DNA of 64,000 bases from Phytophthora sp. 'mugwort'. Lineage: Eukaryota > Oomycota > Peronosporomycetes > Peronosporales > Peronosporaceae. A program made the position numbers and the translations under genes. The DNA lies in assembly GCA_033558025.1 (NCBI GenBank), contig JAUCEF010000013.1, forward strand, positions 2,039,001 to 2,103,000. The letters are read 5' to 3'. The notes beneath the pieces were generated by a model that searched no databases, was not told the DNA's origin, and was given only the letters and a program-made list of their open reading frames with translations. Shown in pieces: positions 28,574 to 41,200 of this stretch (positions are counted from its first letter, which is position 1; each line of letters begins with the position of its first letter).

Positions 28574-31500
28574 AACTACAACGCTTGCTTCTTTTTTACA
28601 CTTCTCCTCGGCTGTCCATCGGTTGCCTTTTGTCCCCCTTGGCCAATCACAGATGCGTCTGTTTTGGCCAATCAGGGAGCGCACCCCGTCTACGGACAGC
28701 GAGTGCTCCACGGCCAGTCACTCCAGCCTCGCCAGTGACGCGTCTTTCTACAGCGCGTCATCCGGCGACTGTTCGGAGCGGCTGACTGATGGGTACACCA
28801 GACCCGGCTCTGGCGAGCTAGGGGTTCGGTTACACATTACCGCCCCCGTTTTGGGCTCGCCTGAGCCGGAAATCGAGCCGCCGGACCCTCCACGCGCGGT
28901 GCCACTGCTCGGCACCGGCGGCGTTTCAACTGCTGCAACTTCGGGCACGGGTTCAGGACCCGCAGCGCCCATTGCACGCCAAGCCGCGACGCGGGCCGAG
29001 GCCTCTGGGGCCCAAGATGAAGCCAGCCTCGCGGCTTCAACGTCGCGTCGTTTCGCGACGGCGGCGACCAGCTTCGAGCCCCCGGGCCATCCCATGGACG
29101 GGCCTGGGCCCCAAGCACTTGCCCCCACTATGGGAGAATCCCTGGCCGCTCAGGCCTCGCAGGGGTTCTCGCCGCTCGCCTCGCCCGCCACCATGGACGT
29201 CCACGATGGCGGCGCTGCCGCTGGCTCTCCTGGAGCCCCAAGACCTCCGTTGGACCCCGGCCCGGGTCCTACGGAGAGCCAAGACGCTCCTCTCGCTCGT
29301 CCGCCTGCCAGGCCCCCCTCGTTTCCCCCCTGCGATGTGGCACGACCCGGCAGGGCGACCGGCAGGCTGCCCGATCGGGTCGTGCCGGGGCAAGCACTCT
29401 TCGTCGCCCCCAAGTCCACGCCGGAGGCTGCCACCGGCCTCCACGAGCCCCGAGCCGACGCTGCCGACGCCCCCCAGCCCATCTTCGCCTCTCCGCCGCC
29501 CAGGACCCCCCGCGCTTTGCTGTCCCCACCCGGCAGGGCGGCAGGCAGGCTGCCCGACCGGGTAGCGCGGGGACAGGCACTTGCAGCCGCCACGGCGCGT
29601 GCCCTGGGCGGCTCCCCCGGCCCCAGCGACATCTCCAGCGACGGCGAGGACGCGCTGGATGTCCACGCCGCCGCTGCCCAAGGCCCACAACCCCTCGCGA
29701 GTGCTGGATCCCCACCCGGCAGGGCGGCTTGCGTGCTGCCCGGCCAGGTCGTGCCCAGCACTCCGGCAAGCCCTCCCCCATCCCCAGCTGCGGCTGCTGC
29801 TTCCCCCCAAGTAGCCGCAGCCGCAGCTGACGATGCAGCACCCCCTGCTGACCGCGCTGCCGTGGAGCGCCACGTGCGCGCCGAGCCACGACAAGACCAA
29901 GCACCTACGGCTCGCGCGCATATGGCGCCCAAGTACGGCGACGAGTTCAGCAGCGACGGACGCTACGACGAGGAGACCAAGGGCGACAACGAAGATGACG
30001 AGTGCGGCGAGGACGCTCAAGTACCGGGACCTCCGATCTACCACCCTCGGCCGGCCAACGGCCTCGAGGACCCGGTGCTGACGGTGTACGCGCACAACGC
30101 TGCTGCTTTCGAGTGCGCGTTGTGCGCGCACATCGTCCGCGATCTTGCGGCGCTCGTCGTCCATCGACGCACAGCGCATCGTGGCACCCGCTTCGTGGAC
30201 CACTTCCACAGCGGGTGCACGTGCGGCATCGGCTTCAAGTCGCGTGCAGCAGCGACGAAGCATGCCCAGGCTTGCGCGCAGAGCGCCTACGCGGCCGAAG
30301 CTGCTGCACGCGACTCCCCAACGACGACTACAGCTCGTGCTCGTTCCCTCCGCGGCGAGGAGGCCCCAAGACCTACCAAGCCCCTCGCCGCGGCGGTGCC
30401 TGTCACTGCGACAGCCGCATCAAGCGACATCGCGGTGGCAGACACCGCCGCCCAACAGAGCGCCATGCCTCCCGCTGCTGTTCAAGACGGGCACCGACAC
30501 GTCCCCCCCGTGCGGTGCCCACTGTCTCCGCCCCCCGAAGTTCGTGTCGGTGGCAAGCGCCGCCGACTCAACAGCTCGAGCTCGTGCCCTGCGGTCGACC
30601 TGGACGCCCTGATGCAGGACGCCGAGGACGACCTGATGCTCGAGCTCGCAGCGGACGAGGACATGCCGGACGCCTCTTCTGCCCAGCCTACGGCCAGACC
30701 CACGCGATGGGGGCCACGACACAGAGCCGTCGGAGCAGCGGCCATCGCTCGGCTGGTGACCGGCGAGCAAACGACTGCTGCCCCGACAGCTCGACGACCT
30801 ACACCGACAGCAGCTCCGACTCAGCGAACCACGAGATGGGGCCCAAGCCCACGCGCAATCGGAGCTGCTGCCATCGCGAGACTGGAGGCCACCGCCGGCA
30901 CCTCGCCCACAGCGCCTCCCAGCAGCATGTCGCTCGAGTCAGCGAGGGCCCCAAGCCGGACTTCGACTCGGTGGGGCCCACGCCCACTAGTGATACTGAC
31001 CCGAGCGGCACGCCGAGCACCAAGACCGCCAAGCCAGCTCCAAGAGGTGGCACCACTGCCAGCACCGGTGCCACCCGAAGCTGCTGAAACTCCGGTCACG
31101 GTCACGATGGACGTTGACAGCGGCTCGGACGACCTCCAGCCGTGGGTACTGCGCTTCGACGGCGCCTGCCGCCGTAACCCAGGCCCGGGCGGCGCCGGTG
31201 CAGCACTCTTCGACCCAAGTGGCGCTGTGGTGTGGACGTGCTCGCACTACATGCCGAGAAGCAGCGAGACGAACAACACCGCCGAATACACGGCGCTGCT
31301 GCTCGGCGTGCAGAGCGCGCTACACCACGGCGCCTCCCGACTGCTGATCGAGGGCGACAGCAACCTGGTGTTGGCGCAAGTGCGGGGCTCCTTCGGGTGC
31401 ACCAATGGACGGCTCCGAGGGCTGCGGAACCGAGTTCGACACGCGCTGCGACGACTTGCTTGGCACAGGCTGCGGCACATTGATCGCAAAGCCAACGGCC

Positions 31501-34500
31501 AAGCTGACCGCCTGGCCAACAGGGCACTGGACCAACGCCGGACGCGCATGGAGTGTGGCCCCCACGACGGCGACATGGCGACATGCTTCGCCCCGACGAC
31601 AGCGCCCACGCCGAACCCAGCACCTCCGGTGGCTAGACGACTTCCCGATGCCCACGCCACCGTCAATGCAGAAGCCGCTGACATGGACGTCGAAGCCGAA
31701 ATTGCTGCGCGTGATGGGGGCGAGGTGTTCCCCACTCTGCCTATTGGCTCCAACTCGGCCCCCACGCGGCAACCTCGACTTCGACTGCGGCAGCTGACGG
31801 ACGATGAGCATGACGCGGCAGCAGCGGCTCTGGAGACCTTCACCACGAGCATGGCTAGCCGGATCACAGATGCGGATAGTTGGGCGACGGGAGAAGGATA
31901 CATCGCCGCCATCCCCGACCGCATCCGCGAGCTGCTGCAGCCTTTTGCGACGCAGTCGTCGCCACCTCGACCGGATCCAACCCACACAGCTGGACCACCG
32001 AACCAGCAGCCGACCCGACCACAACAAGATCAACAGCGTCGATGGAGGCGTCGGCGACCACCACGAGTCACACGGGAACAGCGCGAGCACCGCCTCGACG
32101 AGGCCCTCGACAACATGGAGGCGGTGCAACGCGCGACACCCGATGACCAGAAGGCCGTCCGCAACGCTCGCCGCCGAGTGGGCCGCATCCGCTCAGCGTT
32201 GGCTCTGCAGCGGCTCCGCCAGGAATTCGCCAAGGACGAGGCCAAGTGTGTGGAAAAGATCATGAAGCGAACGTCGGCGGAAGCGGCGATGGAGGAGCAC
32301 CCCGAGTCCTGCCCGATCGACCGCGAGGAACTCCACCGCTACTTCACTGGCACCAACACGCCACGGACCAACTTCAACTATGATGGTGATGGCGGTGAGG
32401 AATTTCGGGATGCCCTGGCCAATTCTGAAGCGGCGACAGCAGAGGCGACCGCGTTTGAGGAGGAGATCACGCTGGACGAAGTGGAAGATCAGCTCACGCG
32501 CGCGGCGGTTACATCCAGCCCTGGCCATGACGGTATCGGCTACGACGTCTACCGTCGCTTCGCTGCCCAACTTGTGCCCCTCCTTCACGCCGCGTACCAG
32601 TTTTGCTGGCTGCATCGGCGCGTGCCCGCCTTGTGGAAGGTGGGCATCGTACGTCTCATCCACAAGAAGGGCGACCCGATGCAGCCGGCCAACTGGAGGC
32701 CGATCTGCCTTCAGCCCACTATCTACAAGCTGTACAGCGGGCTGTTGGCACGTCGGCTGTCGCGCTGGCTAGAGAGGAACAACCTGCTGCCGATCTCGCA
32801 GAAGGGGTTCAGGGCCTTCAATGGTTGCCACGAACACAACTTCGTGGCAACCACGCTCCTGGACCAGACCCGCCGCCGCCACCGAAGGCTGTACCAAGTG
32901 TGGTACGACCTTCGGAACGCCTTCGGGTCGCTGCCACAGGACTTGATGTGGCGGGTGCTCCGCGACCTCGGTGTCAACACTGGCTTCACTTCGCGCTGCC
33001 AAGACATTTACCAAGACTCGGCCTTCGTGGTGATGAACGCCGCTGGAGGAGCGACGGACCCGGTGCGCCAGGAGGTGGGGGTCTACCAAGGCTGCCCACT
33101 CAGCCCCCTCCTGTTTATTGCAGCACTCGTGCCGCTCCTACGCCGCCTGGAGGAGCTCGAGGACGTTGGCGTGCCGTTGGCCGAGGGTGTACGACCTTGC
33201 GCCACGGCATACGCCGACGACCTGAAGGTCTTCAGCGACAGCGCCGCCGGCATTCGGAAGTGCCACGGCGTTGTCGCTCGCTTCCTCAAGTGGACCGGGC
33301 TGCGCGCGAACCCAGCCAAATGTGCCAGCCTGGCGGTGACAACCAACGCGCGCAGCAACCCGACCCGAGACGACAGCGTGCGCCTGGAGCTCCACGGCGA
33401 CATCATCGCCACCCTCAGCCTCCAAGACAGCTATCGGTACCTGGGGGTGGGCGATGGCTTCGACCACGTGCGGCACCGCCTCCAGCTTGAGCCCAAGATC
33501 CAGCAGATCAAGCGGGAGGCGGTGGCGCTGATGCAGTCGGGACTGGCGGCGTGGCAGGTGGTGAAGGCTCTCAAGACGTACGTGTACCCCAAGGTGGAGT
33601 ATGCGCTTCGCCACCTGCGACCGCTCCAGTCCCAGCTACAAGGCTTCGACCGCGCCGTGGTCCGTGGGTTGCGGCATCTGCTGCGTCTACCCCAGTCCGC
33701 CACCACCGAGTTCTTCTACACGCCGACATCAGGTGGCGGGCTGGGCCTGCAGTCGCTGGTGGAGATGCACCAAGCGCTGCAGGTGGCTCACGCGTGGCAG
33801 ATGCTGCACTCCAAGGACCCGGCGATCATCGCAGTGGCAAAGGCGCAGGTGGGGCAGGTAGCGCGCAAGCGTTACCGCCTACACGAGGAGCACTGGCGTG
33901 GGCGTGACGACGAGCTCGCTCGCCTGTTCTTGAACTCCGAGCTCGCCGCCTCGCCCCACGCAGAGGTGCTCCGCCGCAACGGTGACATCGGCTCGCTGTG
34001 GGTGGATGTCCAGCGCATCCTGCTGAACAACAACCTGCGCCTCGAGGACCGCGACGACGCGGACGGCCAGGACACGCTCGGCCTTCGCGTGCCGCACCAC
34101 ACCAAGTGGCTCGACCACAAGTCGGTGTTGCGGCACGTGAAGTTGCACATGAAGATCCGCCACCAGACCCGGTGGAAGGGGATGGTGGACCAAGGCAAGA
34201 CAGTGCGTGTCCACGGCGGCCTCGGCGCGAAGTTCGTGGCGACGGGGGCGGGCCTGTCGGATGCGGAGCACAGGTTCGGCATCCAGGCCCGCCTCAACCA
34301 AGTCGACACCAACTCGGTGCTCAAGCGCAGGCGCCTTCGGGCCAACCACCACTGCCGCGATCCGGCCTGCTCCTCGGCGGAGACGCTGCCCCATGTTCTT
34401 AACCACTGCGCGTCCAACATGGACGCCATCAGGCAGCGTCACGACGACGCCTTGGAGCAGATCGGGTCCAAGATCCGCGGCGCACTGGACCGCGCCAAGT

Positions 34501-35155
34501 CGACCACGGAGCTGCGCCTGAACCAGACGGTGCCCGAGTACACAGGCGCAGCTCTGCGACCGGACATCGTGCTGCGCAACGTGACCGCCAAGACGATGGT
34601 GATCGCCGACTTGGCGGTCACGTTTGAAGACCAGGCGGCCGGGGCCCGCCACTCCTCGCTGCAGTTCAGCCACGACTACAAGACACTCAAGTACCAACCG
34701 ATCGTGGCCGAATTGCGGCTCAAGGGGTGGCGGGTTAAGACCGCCGCCATCGTGTACGGGTCGCTGGGCTCGGTGCAGCCCAGCAACTTCAAGACCTACA
34801 CGGAGCACCTGCAGCTCCACAAGCGCGAGTCTCGGCAGCTGGACATCCAGCTGTCGAGCCATTGCATTCGTGCCAGCCACCGCATCTGGGGCTGGCACTG
34901 CCGACGTCACCGCGAGCGCCAAGCAAGCGGACATTCCTCGCGAGCGTCGCGCGGGCCTGGGGGGACCCCGCGGCGCACATCGCAGGCAGAGGCACGGCGA
35001 TAAGCTGGTCATCGACCGACAGGGCACTACCCAGGTAGGGAACCGCCCTTCAAGAACCCAGGAAGATACAAGCACCCTCCCTTTAGTGACATGCATAGTT
35101 TAGCTTACATTTTTAGTTACGGAGAGGTTACTAACTGGTAAATAGGAACACATAT
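28574..35155 (+). mobile_element. Utopia-like non-LTR retrotransposon, full-length unit F2
   Basis: Same length as F1. The substitution I found between them is GCG (Ala) instead of GAG (Glu) at 29565-29567. Confidence 0.88.
28653..35003 (+). CDS. Retrotransposon polyprotein of unit F2, intact
   Basis: 2,116 residues from ATG with all catalytic residues present. VARGQ replaces VERGQ of F1; the rest of the translation agrees with F1. Confidence 0.87.
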   Translation: MRLFWPIRERTPSTDSECSTASHSSLASDASFYSASSGDCSERLTDGYTRPGSGELGVRLHITAPVLGSPEPEIEPPDPPRAVPLLGTGGVSTAATSGTGSGPAAPIARQAATRAEASGAQDEASLAASTSRRFATAATSFEPPGHPMDGPGPQALAPTMGESLAAQASQGFSPLASPATMDVHDGGAAAGSPGAPRPPLDPGPGPTESQDAPLARPPARPPSFPPCDVARPGRATGRLPDRVVPGQALFVAPKSTPEAATGLHEPRADAADAPQPIFASPPPRTPRALLSPPGRAAGRLPDRVARGQALAAATARALGGSPGPSDISSDGEDALDVHAAAAQGPQPLASAGSPPGRAACVLPGQVVPSTPASPPPSPAAAAASPQVAAAAADDAAPPADRAAVERHVRAEPRQDQAPTARAHMAPKYGDEFSSDGRYDEETKGDNEDDECGEDAQVPGPPIYHPRPANGLEDPVLTVYAHNAAAFECALCAHIVRDLAALVVHRRTAHRGTRFVDHFHSGCTCGIGFKSRAAATKHAQACAQSAYAAEAAARDSPTTTTARARSLRGEEAPRPTKPLAAAVPVTATAASSDIAVADTAAQQSAMPPAAVQDGHRHVPPVRCPLSPPPEVRVGGKRRRLNSSSSCPAVDLDALMQDAEDDLMLELAADEDMPDASSAQPTARPTRWGPRHRAVGAAAIARLVTGEQTTAAPTARRPTPTAAPTQRTTRWGPSPRAIGAAAIARLEATAGTSPTAPPSSMSLESARAPSRTSTRWGPRPLVILTRAARRAPRPPSQLQEVAPLPAPVPPEAAETPVTVTMDVDSGSDDLQPWVLRFDGACRRNPGPGGAGAALFDPSGAVVWTCSHYMPRSSETNNTAEYTALLLGVQSALHHGASRLLIEGDSNLVLAQVRGSFGCTNGRLRGLRNRVRHALRRLAWHRLRHIDRKANGQADRLANRALDQRRTRMECGPHDGDMATCFAPTTAPTPNPAPPVARRLPDAHATVNAEAADMDVEAEIAARDGGEVFPTLPIGSNSAPTRQPRLRLRQLTDDEHDAAAAALETFTTSMASRITDADSWATGEGYIAAIPDRIRELLQPFATQSSPPRPDPTHTAGPPNQQPTRPQQDQQRRWRRRRPPRVTREQREHRLDEALDNMEAVQRATPDDQKAVRNARRRVGRIRSALALQRLRQEFAKDEAKCVEKIMKRTSAEAAMEEHPESCPIDREELHRYFTGTNTPRTNFNYDGDGGEEFRDALANSEAATAEATAFEEEITLDEVEDQLTRAAVTSSPGHDGIGYDVYRRFAAQLVPLLHAAYQFCWLHRRVPALWKVGIVRLIHKKGDPMQPANWRPICLQPTIYKLYSGLLARRLSRWLERNNLLPISQKGFRAFNGCHEHNFVATTLLDQTRRRHRRLYQVWYDLRNAFGSLPQDLMWRVLRDLGVNTGFTSRCQDIYQDSAFVVMNAAGGATDPVRQEVGVYQGCPLSPLLFIAALVPLLRRLEELEDVGVPLAEGVRPCATAYADDLKVFSDSAAGIRKCHGVVARFLKWTGLRANPAKCASLAVTTNARSNPTRDDSVRLELHGDIIATLSLQDSYRYLGVGDGFDHVRHRLQLEPKIQQIKREAVALMQSGLAAWQVVKALKTYVYPKVEYALRHLRPLQSQLQGFDRAVVRGLRHLLRLPQSATTEFFYTPTSGGGLGLQSLVEMHQALQVAHAWQMLHSKDPAIIAVAKAQVGQVARKRYRLHEEHWRGRDDELARLFLNSELAASPHAEVLRRNGDIGSLWVDVQRILLNNNLRLEDRDDADGQDTLGLRVPHHTKWLDHKSVLRHVKLHMKIRHQTRWKGMVDQGKTVRVHGGLGAKFVATGAGLSDAEHRFGIQARLNQVDTNSVLKRRRLRANHHCRDPACSSAETLPHVLNHCASNMDAIRQRHDDALEQIGSKIRGALDRAKSTTELRLNQTVPEYTGAALRPDIVLRNVTAKTMVIADLAVTFEDQAAGARHSSLQFSHDYKTLKYQPIVAELRLKGWRVKTAAIVYGSLGSVQPSNFKTYTEHLQLHKRESRQLDIQLSSHCIRASHRIWGWHCRRHRERQASGHSSRASRGPGGTPRRTSQAEARR

Positions 35156-35299
35156 TCTGTTCTAATCAGTGTGAAAACTGATTTTCGCTGTTTGTCAGCG
35201 AACTTTTTCACTCTCATTTTTGGAACTCCCGTCGTCGGCCGGCTTGCTGGGCGACGTCGGGGCGGTCTCCGGGGGCGTTCACCTTTCCCCCGCGAGGCC
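35156..35299 (+). pseudogene. U2 snRNA 3' fragment at the start of F3
   Basis: 144 bp equal to 3986-4129; lacks the 5' third of U2. Confidence 0.88.
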
Positions 35300-38200
35300 A
35301 ACTACAACGCTTGCTTCTTTTTTACACTTCTCCTCGGCTGTCCATCGGTTGCCTTTTGTCCCCCTTGGCCAATCACAGATGCGTCTGTTTTGGCCAATCA
35401 GGGAGCGCACCCCGTCTACGGACAGCGAGTGCTCCACGGCCAGTCACTCCAGCCTCGCCAGTGACGCGTCTTTCTACAGCGCGTCATCCGGCGACTGTTC
35501 GGAGCGGCTGACTGATGGGTACACCAGACCCGGCTCTGGCGAGCTAGGGGTTCGGTTACACATTACCGCCCCCGTTTTGGGCTCGCCTGAGCCGGAAATC
35601 GAGCCGCCGGACCCTCCACGCGCGGTGCCACTGCTCGGCACCGGCGGCGTTTCAACTGCTGCAACTTCGGGCACGGGTTCAGGACCCGCAGCGCCCATTG
35701 CACGCCAAGCCGCGACGCGGGCCGAGGCCTCTGGGGCCCAAGATGAAGCCAGCCTCGCGGCTTCAACGTCGCGTCGTTTCGCGACGGCGGCGACCAGCTT
35801 CGAGCCCCCGGGCCATCCCATGGACGGGCCTGGGCCCCAAGCACTTGCCCCCACTATGGGAGAATCCCTGGCCGCTCAGGCCTCGCAGGGGTTCTCGCCG
35901 CTCGCCTCGCCCGCCACCATGGACGTCCACGATGGCGGCGCTGCCGCTGGCTCTCCTGGAGCCCCAAGACCTCCGTTGGACCCCGGCCCGGGTCCTACGG
36001 AGAGCCAAGACGCTCCTCTCGCTCGTCCGCCTGCCAGGCCCCCCTCGTTTCCCCCCTGCGATGTGGCACGACCCGGCAGGGCGACCGGCAGGCTGCCCGA
36101 TCGGGTCGTGCCGGGGCAAGCACTCTTCGTCGCCCCCAAGTCCACGCCGGAGGCTGCCACCGGCCTCCACGAGCCCCGAGCCGACGCTGCCGACGCCCCC
36201 CAGCCCATCTTCGCCTCTCCGCCGCCCAGGACCCCCCGCGCTTTGCTGTCCCCACCCGGCAGGGCGGCAGGCAGGCTGCCCGACCGGGTAGAGCGGGGAC
36301 AGGCACTTGCAGCCGCCACGGCGCGTGCCCTGGGCGGCTCCCCCGGCCCCAGCGACATCTCCAGCGACGGCGAGGACGCGCTGGATGTCCACGCCGCCGC
36401 TGCCCAAGGCCCACAACCCCTCGCGAGTGCTGGATCCCCACCCGGCAGGGCGGCTTGCGTGCTGCCCGGCCAGGTCGTGCCCAGCACTCCGGCAAGCCCT
36501 CCCCCATCCCCAGCTGCGGCTGCTGCTTCCCCCCAAGTAGCCGCAGCCGCAGCTGACGATGCAGCACCCCCTGCTGACCGCGCTGCCGTGGAGCGCCACG
36601 TGCGCGCCGAGCCACGACAAGACCAAGCACCTACGGCTCGCGCGCATATGGCGCCCAAGTACGGCGACGAGTTCAGCAGCGACGGACGCTACGACGAGGA
36701 GACCAAGGGCGACAACGAAGATGACGAGTGCGGCGAGGACGCTCAAGTACCGGGACCTCCGATCTACCACCCTCGGCCGGCCAACGGCCTCGAGGACCCG
36801 GTGCTGACGGTGTACGCGCACAACGCTGCTGCTTTCGAGTGCGCGTTGTGCGCGCACATCGTCCGCGATCTTGCGGCGCTCGTCGTCCATCGACGCACAG
36901 CGCATCGTGGCACCCGCTTCGTGGACCACTTCCACAGCGGGTGCACGTGCGGCATCGGCTTCAAGTCGCGTGCAGCAGCGACGAAGCATGCCCAGGCTTG
37001 CGCGCAGAGCGCCTACGCGGCCGAAGCTGCTGCACGCGACTCCCCAACGACGACTACAGCTCGTGCTCGTTCCCTCCGCGGCGAGGAGGCCCCAAGACCT
37101 ACCAAGCCCCTCGCCGCGGCGGTGCCTGTCACTGCGACAGCCGCATCAAGCGACATCGCGGTGGCAGACACCGCCGCCCAACAGAGCGCCATGCCTCCCG
37201 CTGCTGTTCAAGACGGGCACCGACACGTCCCCCCCGTGCGGTGCCCACTGTCTCCGCCCCCCGAAGTTCGTGTCGGTGGCAAGCGCCGCCGACTCAACAG
37301 CTCGAGCTCGTGCCCTGCGGTCGACCTGGACGCCCTGATGCAGGACGCCGAGGACGACCTGATGCTCGAGCTCGCAGCGGACGAGGACATGCCGGACGCC
37401 TCTTCTGCCCAGCCTACGGCCAGACCCACGCGATGGGGGCCACGACACAGAGCCGTCGGAGCAGCGGCCATCGCTCGGCTGGTGACCGGCGAGCAAACGA
37501 CTGCTGCCCCGACAGCTCGACGACCTACACCGACAGCAGCTCCGACTCAGCGAACCACGAGATGGGGCCCAAGCCCACGCGCAATCGGAGCTGCTGCCAT
37601 CGCGAGACTGGAGGCCACCGCCGGCACCTCGCCCACAGCGCCTCCCAGCAGCATGTCGCTCGAGTCAGCGAGGGCCCCAAGCCGGACTTCGACTCGGTGG
37701 GGCCCACGCCCACTAGTGATACTGACCCGAGCGGCACGCCGAGCACCAAGACCGCCAAGCCAGCTCCAAGAGGTGGCACCACTGCCAGCACCGGTGCCAC
37801 CCGAAGCTGCTGAAACTCCGGTCACGGTCACGATGGACGTTGACAGCGGCTCGGACGACCTCCAGCCGTGGGTACTGCGCTTCGACGGCGCCTGCCGCCG
37901 TAACCCAGGCCCGGGCGGCGCCGGTGCAGCACTCTTCGACCCAAGTGGCGCTGTGGTGTGGACGTGCTCGCACTACATGCCGAGAAGCAGCGAGACGAAC
38001 AACACCGCCGAATACACGGCGCTGCTGCTCGGCGTGCAGAGCGCGCTACACCACGGCGCCTCCCGACTGCTGATCGAGGGCGACAGCAACCTGGTGTTGG
38101 CGCAAGTGCGGGGCTCCTTCGGGTGCACCAATGGACGGCTCCGAGGGCTGCGGAACCGAGTTCGACACGCGCTGCGACGACTTGCTTGGCACAGGCTGCG

Positions 38201-41200
38201 GCACATTGATCGCAAAGCCAACGGCCAAGCTGACCGCCTGGCCAACAGGGCACTGGACCAACGCCGGACGCGCATGGAGTGTGGCCCCCACGACGGCGAC
38301 ATGGCGACATGCTTCGCCCCGACGACAGCGCCCACGCCGAACCCAGCACCTCCGGTGGCTAGACGACTTCCCGATGCCCACGCCACCGTCAATGCAGAAG
38401 CCGCTGACATGGACGTCGAAGCCGAAATTGCTGCGCGTGATGGGGGCGAGGTGTTCCCCACTCTGCCTATTGGCTCCAACTCGGCCCCCACGCGGCAACC
38501 TCGACTTCGACTGCGGCAGCTGACGGACGATGAGCATGACGCGGCAGCAGCGGCTCTGGAGACCTTCACCACGAGCATGGCTAGCCGGATCACAGATGCG
38601 GATAGTTGGGCGACGGGAGAAGGATACATCGCCGCCATCCCCGACCGCATCCGCGAGCTGCTGCAGCCTTTTGCGACGCAGTCGTCGCCACCTCGACCGG
38701 ATCCAACCCACACAGCTGGACCACCGAACCAGCAGCCGACCCGACCACAACAAGATCAACAGCGTCGATGGAGGCGTCGGCGACCACCACGAGTCACACG
38801 GGAACAGCGCGAGCACCGCCTCGACGAGGCCCTCGACAACATGGAGGCGGTGCAACGCGCGACACCCGATGACCAGAAGGCCGTCCGCAACGCTCGCCGC
38901 CGAGTGGGCCGCATCCGCTCAGCGTTGGCTCTGCAGCGGCTCCGCCAGGAATTCGCCAAGGACGAGGCCAAGTGTGTGGAAAAGATCATGAAGCGAACGT
39001 CGGCGGAAGCGGCGATGGAGGAGCACCCCGAGTCCTGCCCGATCGACCGCGAGGAACTCCACCGCTACTTCACTGGCACCAACACGCCACGGACCAACTT
39101 CAACTATGATGGTGATGGCGGTGAGGAATTTCGGGATGCCCTGGCCAATTCTGAAGCGGCGACAGCAGAGGCGACCGCGTTTGAGGAGGAGATCACGCTG
39201 GACGAAGTGGAAGATCAGCTCACGCGCGCGGCGGTTACATCCAGCCCTGGCCATGACGGTATCGGCTACGACGTCTACCGTCGCTTCGCTGCCCAACTTG
39301 TGCCCCTCCTTCACGCCGCGTACCAGTTTTGCTGGCTGCATCGGCGCGTGCCCGCCTTGTGGAAGGTGGGCATCGTACGTCTCATCCACAAGAAGGGCGA
39401 CCCGATGCAGCCGGCCAACTGGAGGCCGATCTGCCTTCAGCCCACTATCTACAAGCTGTACAGCGGGCTGTTGGCACGTCGGCTGTCGCGCTGGCTAGAG
39501 AGGAACAACCTGCTGCCGATCTCGCAGAAGGGGTTCAGGGCCTTCAATGGTTGCCACGAACACAACTTCGTGGCAACCACGCTCCTGGACCAGACCCGCC
39601 GCCGCCACCGAAGGCTGTACCAAGTGTGGTACGACCTTCGGAACGCCTTCGGGTCGCTGCCACAGGACTTGATGTGGCGGGTGCTCCGCGACCTCGGTGT
39701 CAACACTGGCTTCACTTCGCGCTGCCAAGACATTTACCAAGACTCGGCCTTCGTGGTGATGAACGCCGCTGGAGGAGCGACGGACCCGGTGCGCCAGGAG
39801 GTGGGGGTCTACCAAGGCTGCCCACTCAGCCCCCTCCTGTTTATTGCAGCACTCGTGCCGCTCCTACGCCGCCTGGAGGAGCTCGAGGACGTTGGCGTGC
39901 CGTTGGCCGAGGGTGTACGACCTTGCGCCACGGCATACGCCGACGACCTGAAGGTCTTCAGCGACAGCGCCGCCGGCATTCGGAAGTGCCACGGCGTTGT
40001 CGCTCGCTTCCTCAAGTGGACCGGGCTGCGCGCGAACCCAGCCAAATGTGCCAGCCTGGCGGTGACAACCAACGCGCGCAGCAACCCGACCCGAGACGAC
40101 AGCGTGCGCCTGGAGCTCCACGGCGACATCATCGCCACCCTCAGCCTCCAAGACAGCTATCGGTACCTGGGGGTGGGCGATGGCTTCGACCACGTGCGGC
40201 ACCGCCTCCAGCTTGAGCCCAAGATCCAGCAGATCAAGCGGGAGGCGGTGGCGCTGATGCAGTCGGGACTGGCGGCGTGGCAGGTGGTGAAGGCTCTCAA
40301 GACGTACGTGTACCCCAAGGTGGAGTATGCGCTTCGCCACCTGCGACCGCTCCAGTCCCAGCTACAAGGCTTCGACCGCGCCGTGGTCCGTGGGTTGCGG
40401 CATCTGCTGCGTCTACCCCAGTCCGCCACCACCGAGTTCTTCTACACGCCGACATCAGGTGGCGGGCTGGGCCTGCAGTCGCTGGTGGAGATGCACCAAG
40501 CGCTGCAGGTGGCTCACGCGTGGCAGATGCTGCACTCCAAGGACCCGGCGATCATCGCAGTGGCAAAGGCGCAGGTGGGGCAGGTAGCGCGCAAGCGTTA
40601 CCGCCTACACGAGGAGCACTGGCGTGGGCGTGACGACGAGCTCGCTCGCCTGTTCTTGAACTCCGAGCTCGCCGCCTCGCCCCACGCAGAGGTGCTCCGC
40701 CGCAACGGTGACATCGGCTCGCTGTGGGTGGATGTCCAGCGCATCCTGCTGAACAACAACCTGCGCCTCGAGGACCGCGACGACGCGGACGGCCAGGACA
40801 CGCTCGGCCTTCGCGTGCCGCACCACACCAAGTGGCTCGACCACAAGTCGGTGTTGCGGCACGTGAAGTTGCACATGAAGATCCGCCACCAGACCCGGTG
40901 GAAGGGGATGGTGGACCAAGGCAAGACAGTGCGTGTCCACGGCGGCCTCGGCGCGAAGTTCGTGGCGACGGGGGCGGGCCTGTCGGATGCGGAGCACAGG
41001 TTCGGCATCCAGGCCCGCCTCAACCAAGTCGACACCAACTCGGTGCTCAAGCGCAGGCGCCTTCGGGCCAACCACCACTGCCGCGATCCGGCCTGCTCCT
41101 CGGCGGAGACGCTGCCCCATGTTCTTAACCACTGCGCGTCCAACATGGACGCCATCAGGCAGCGTCACGACGACGCCTTGGAGCAGATCGGGTCCAAGAT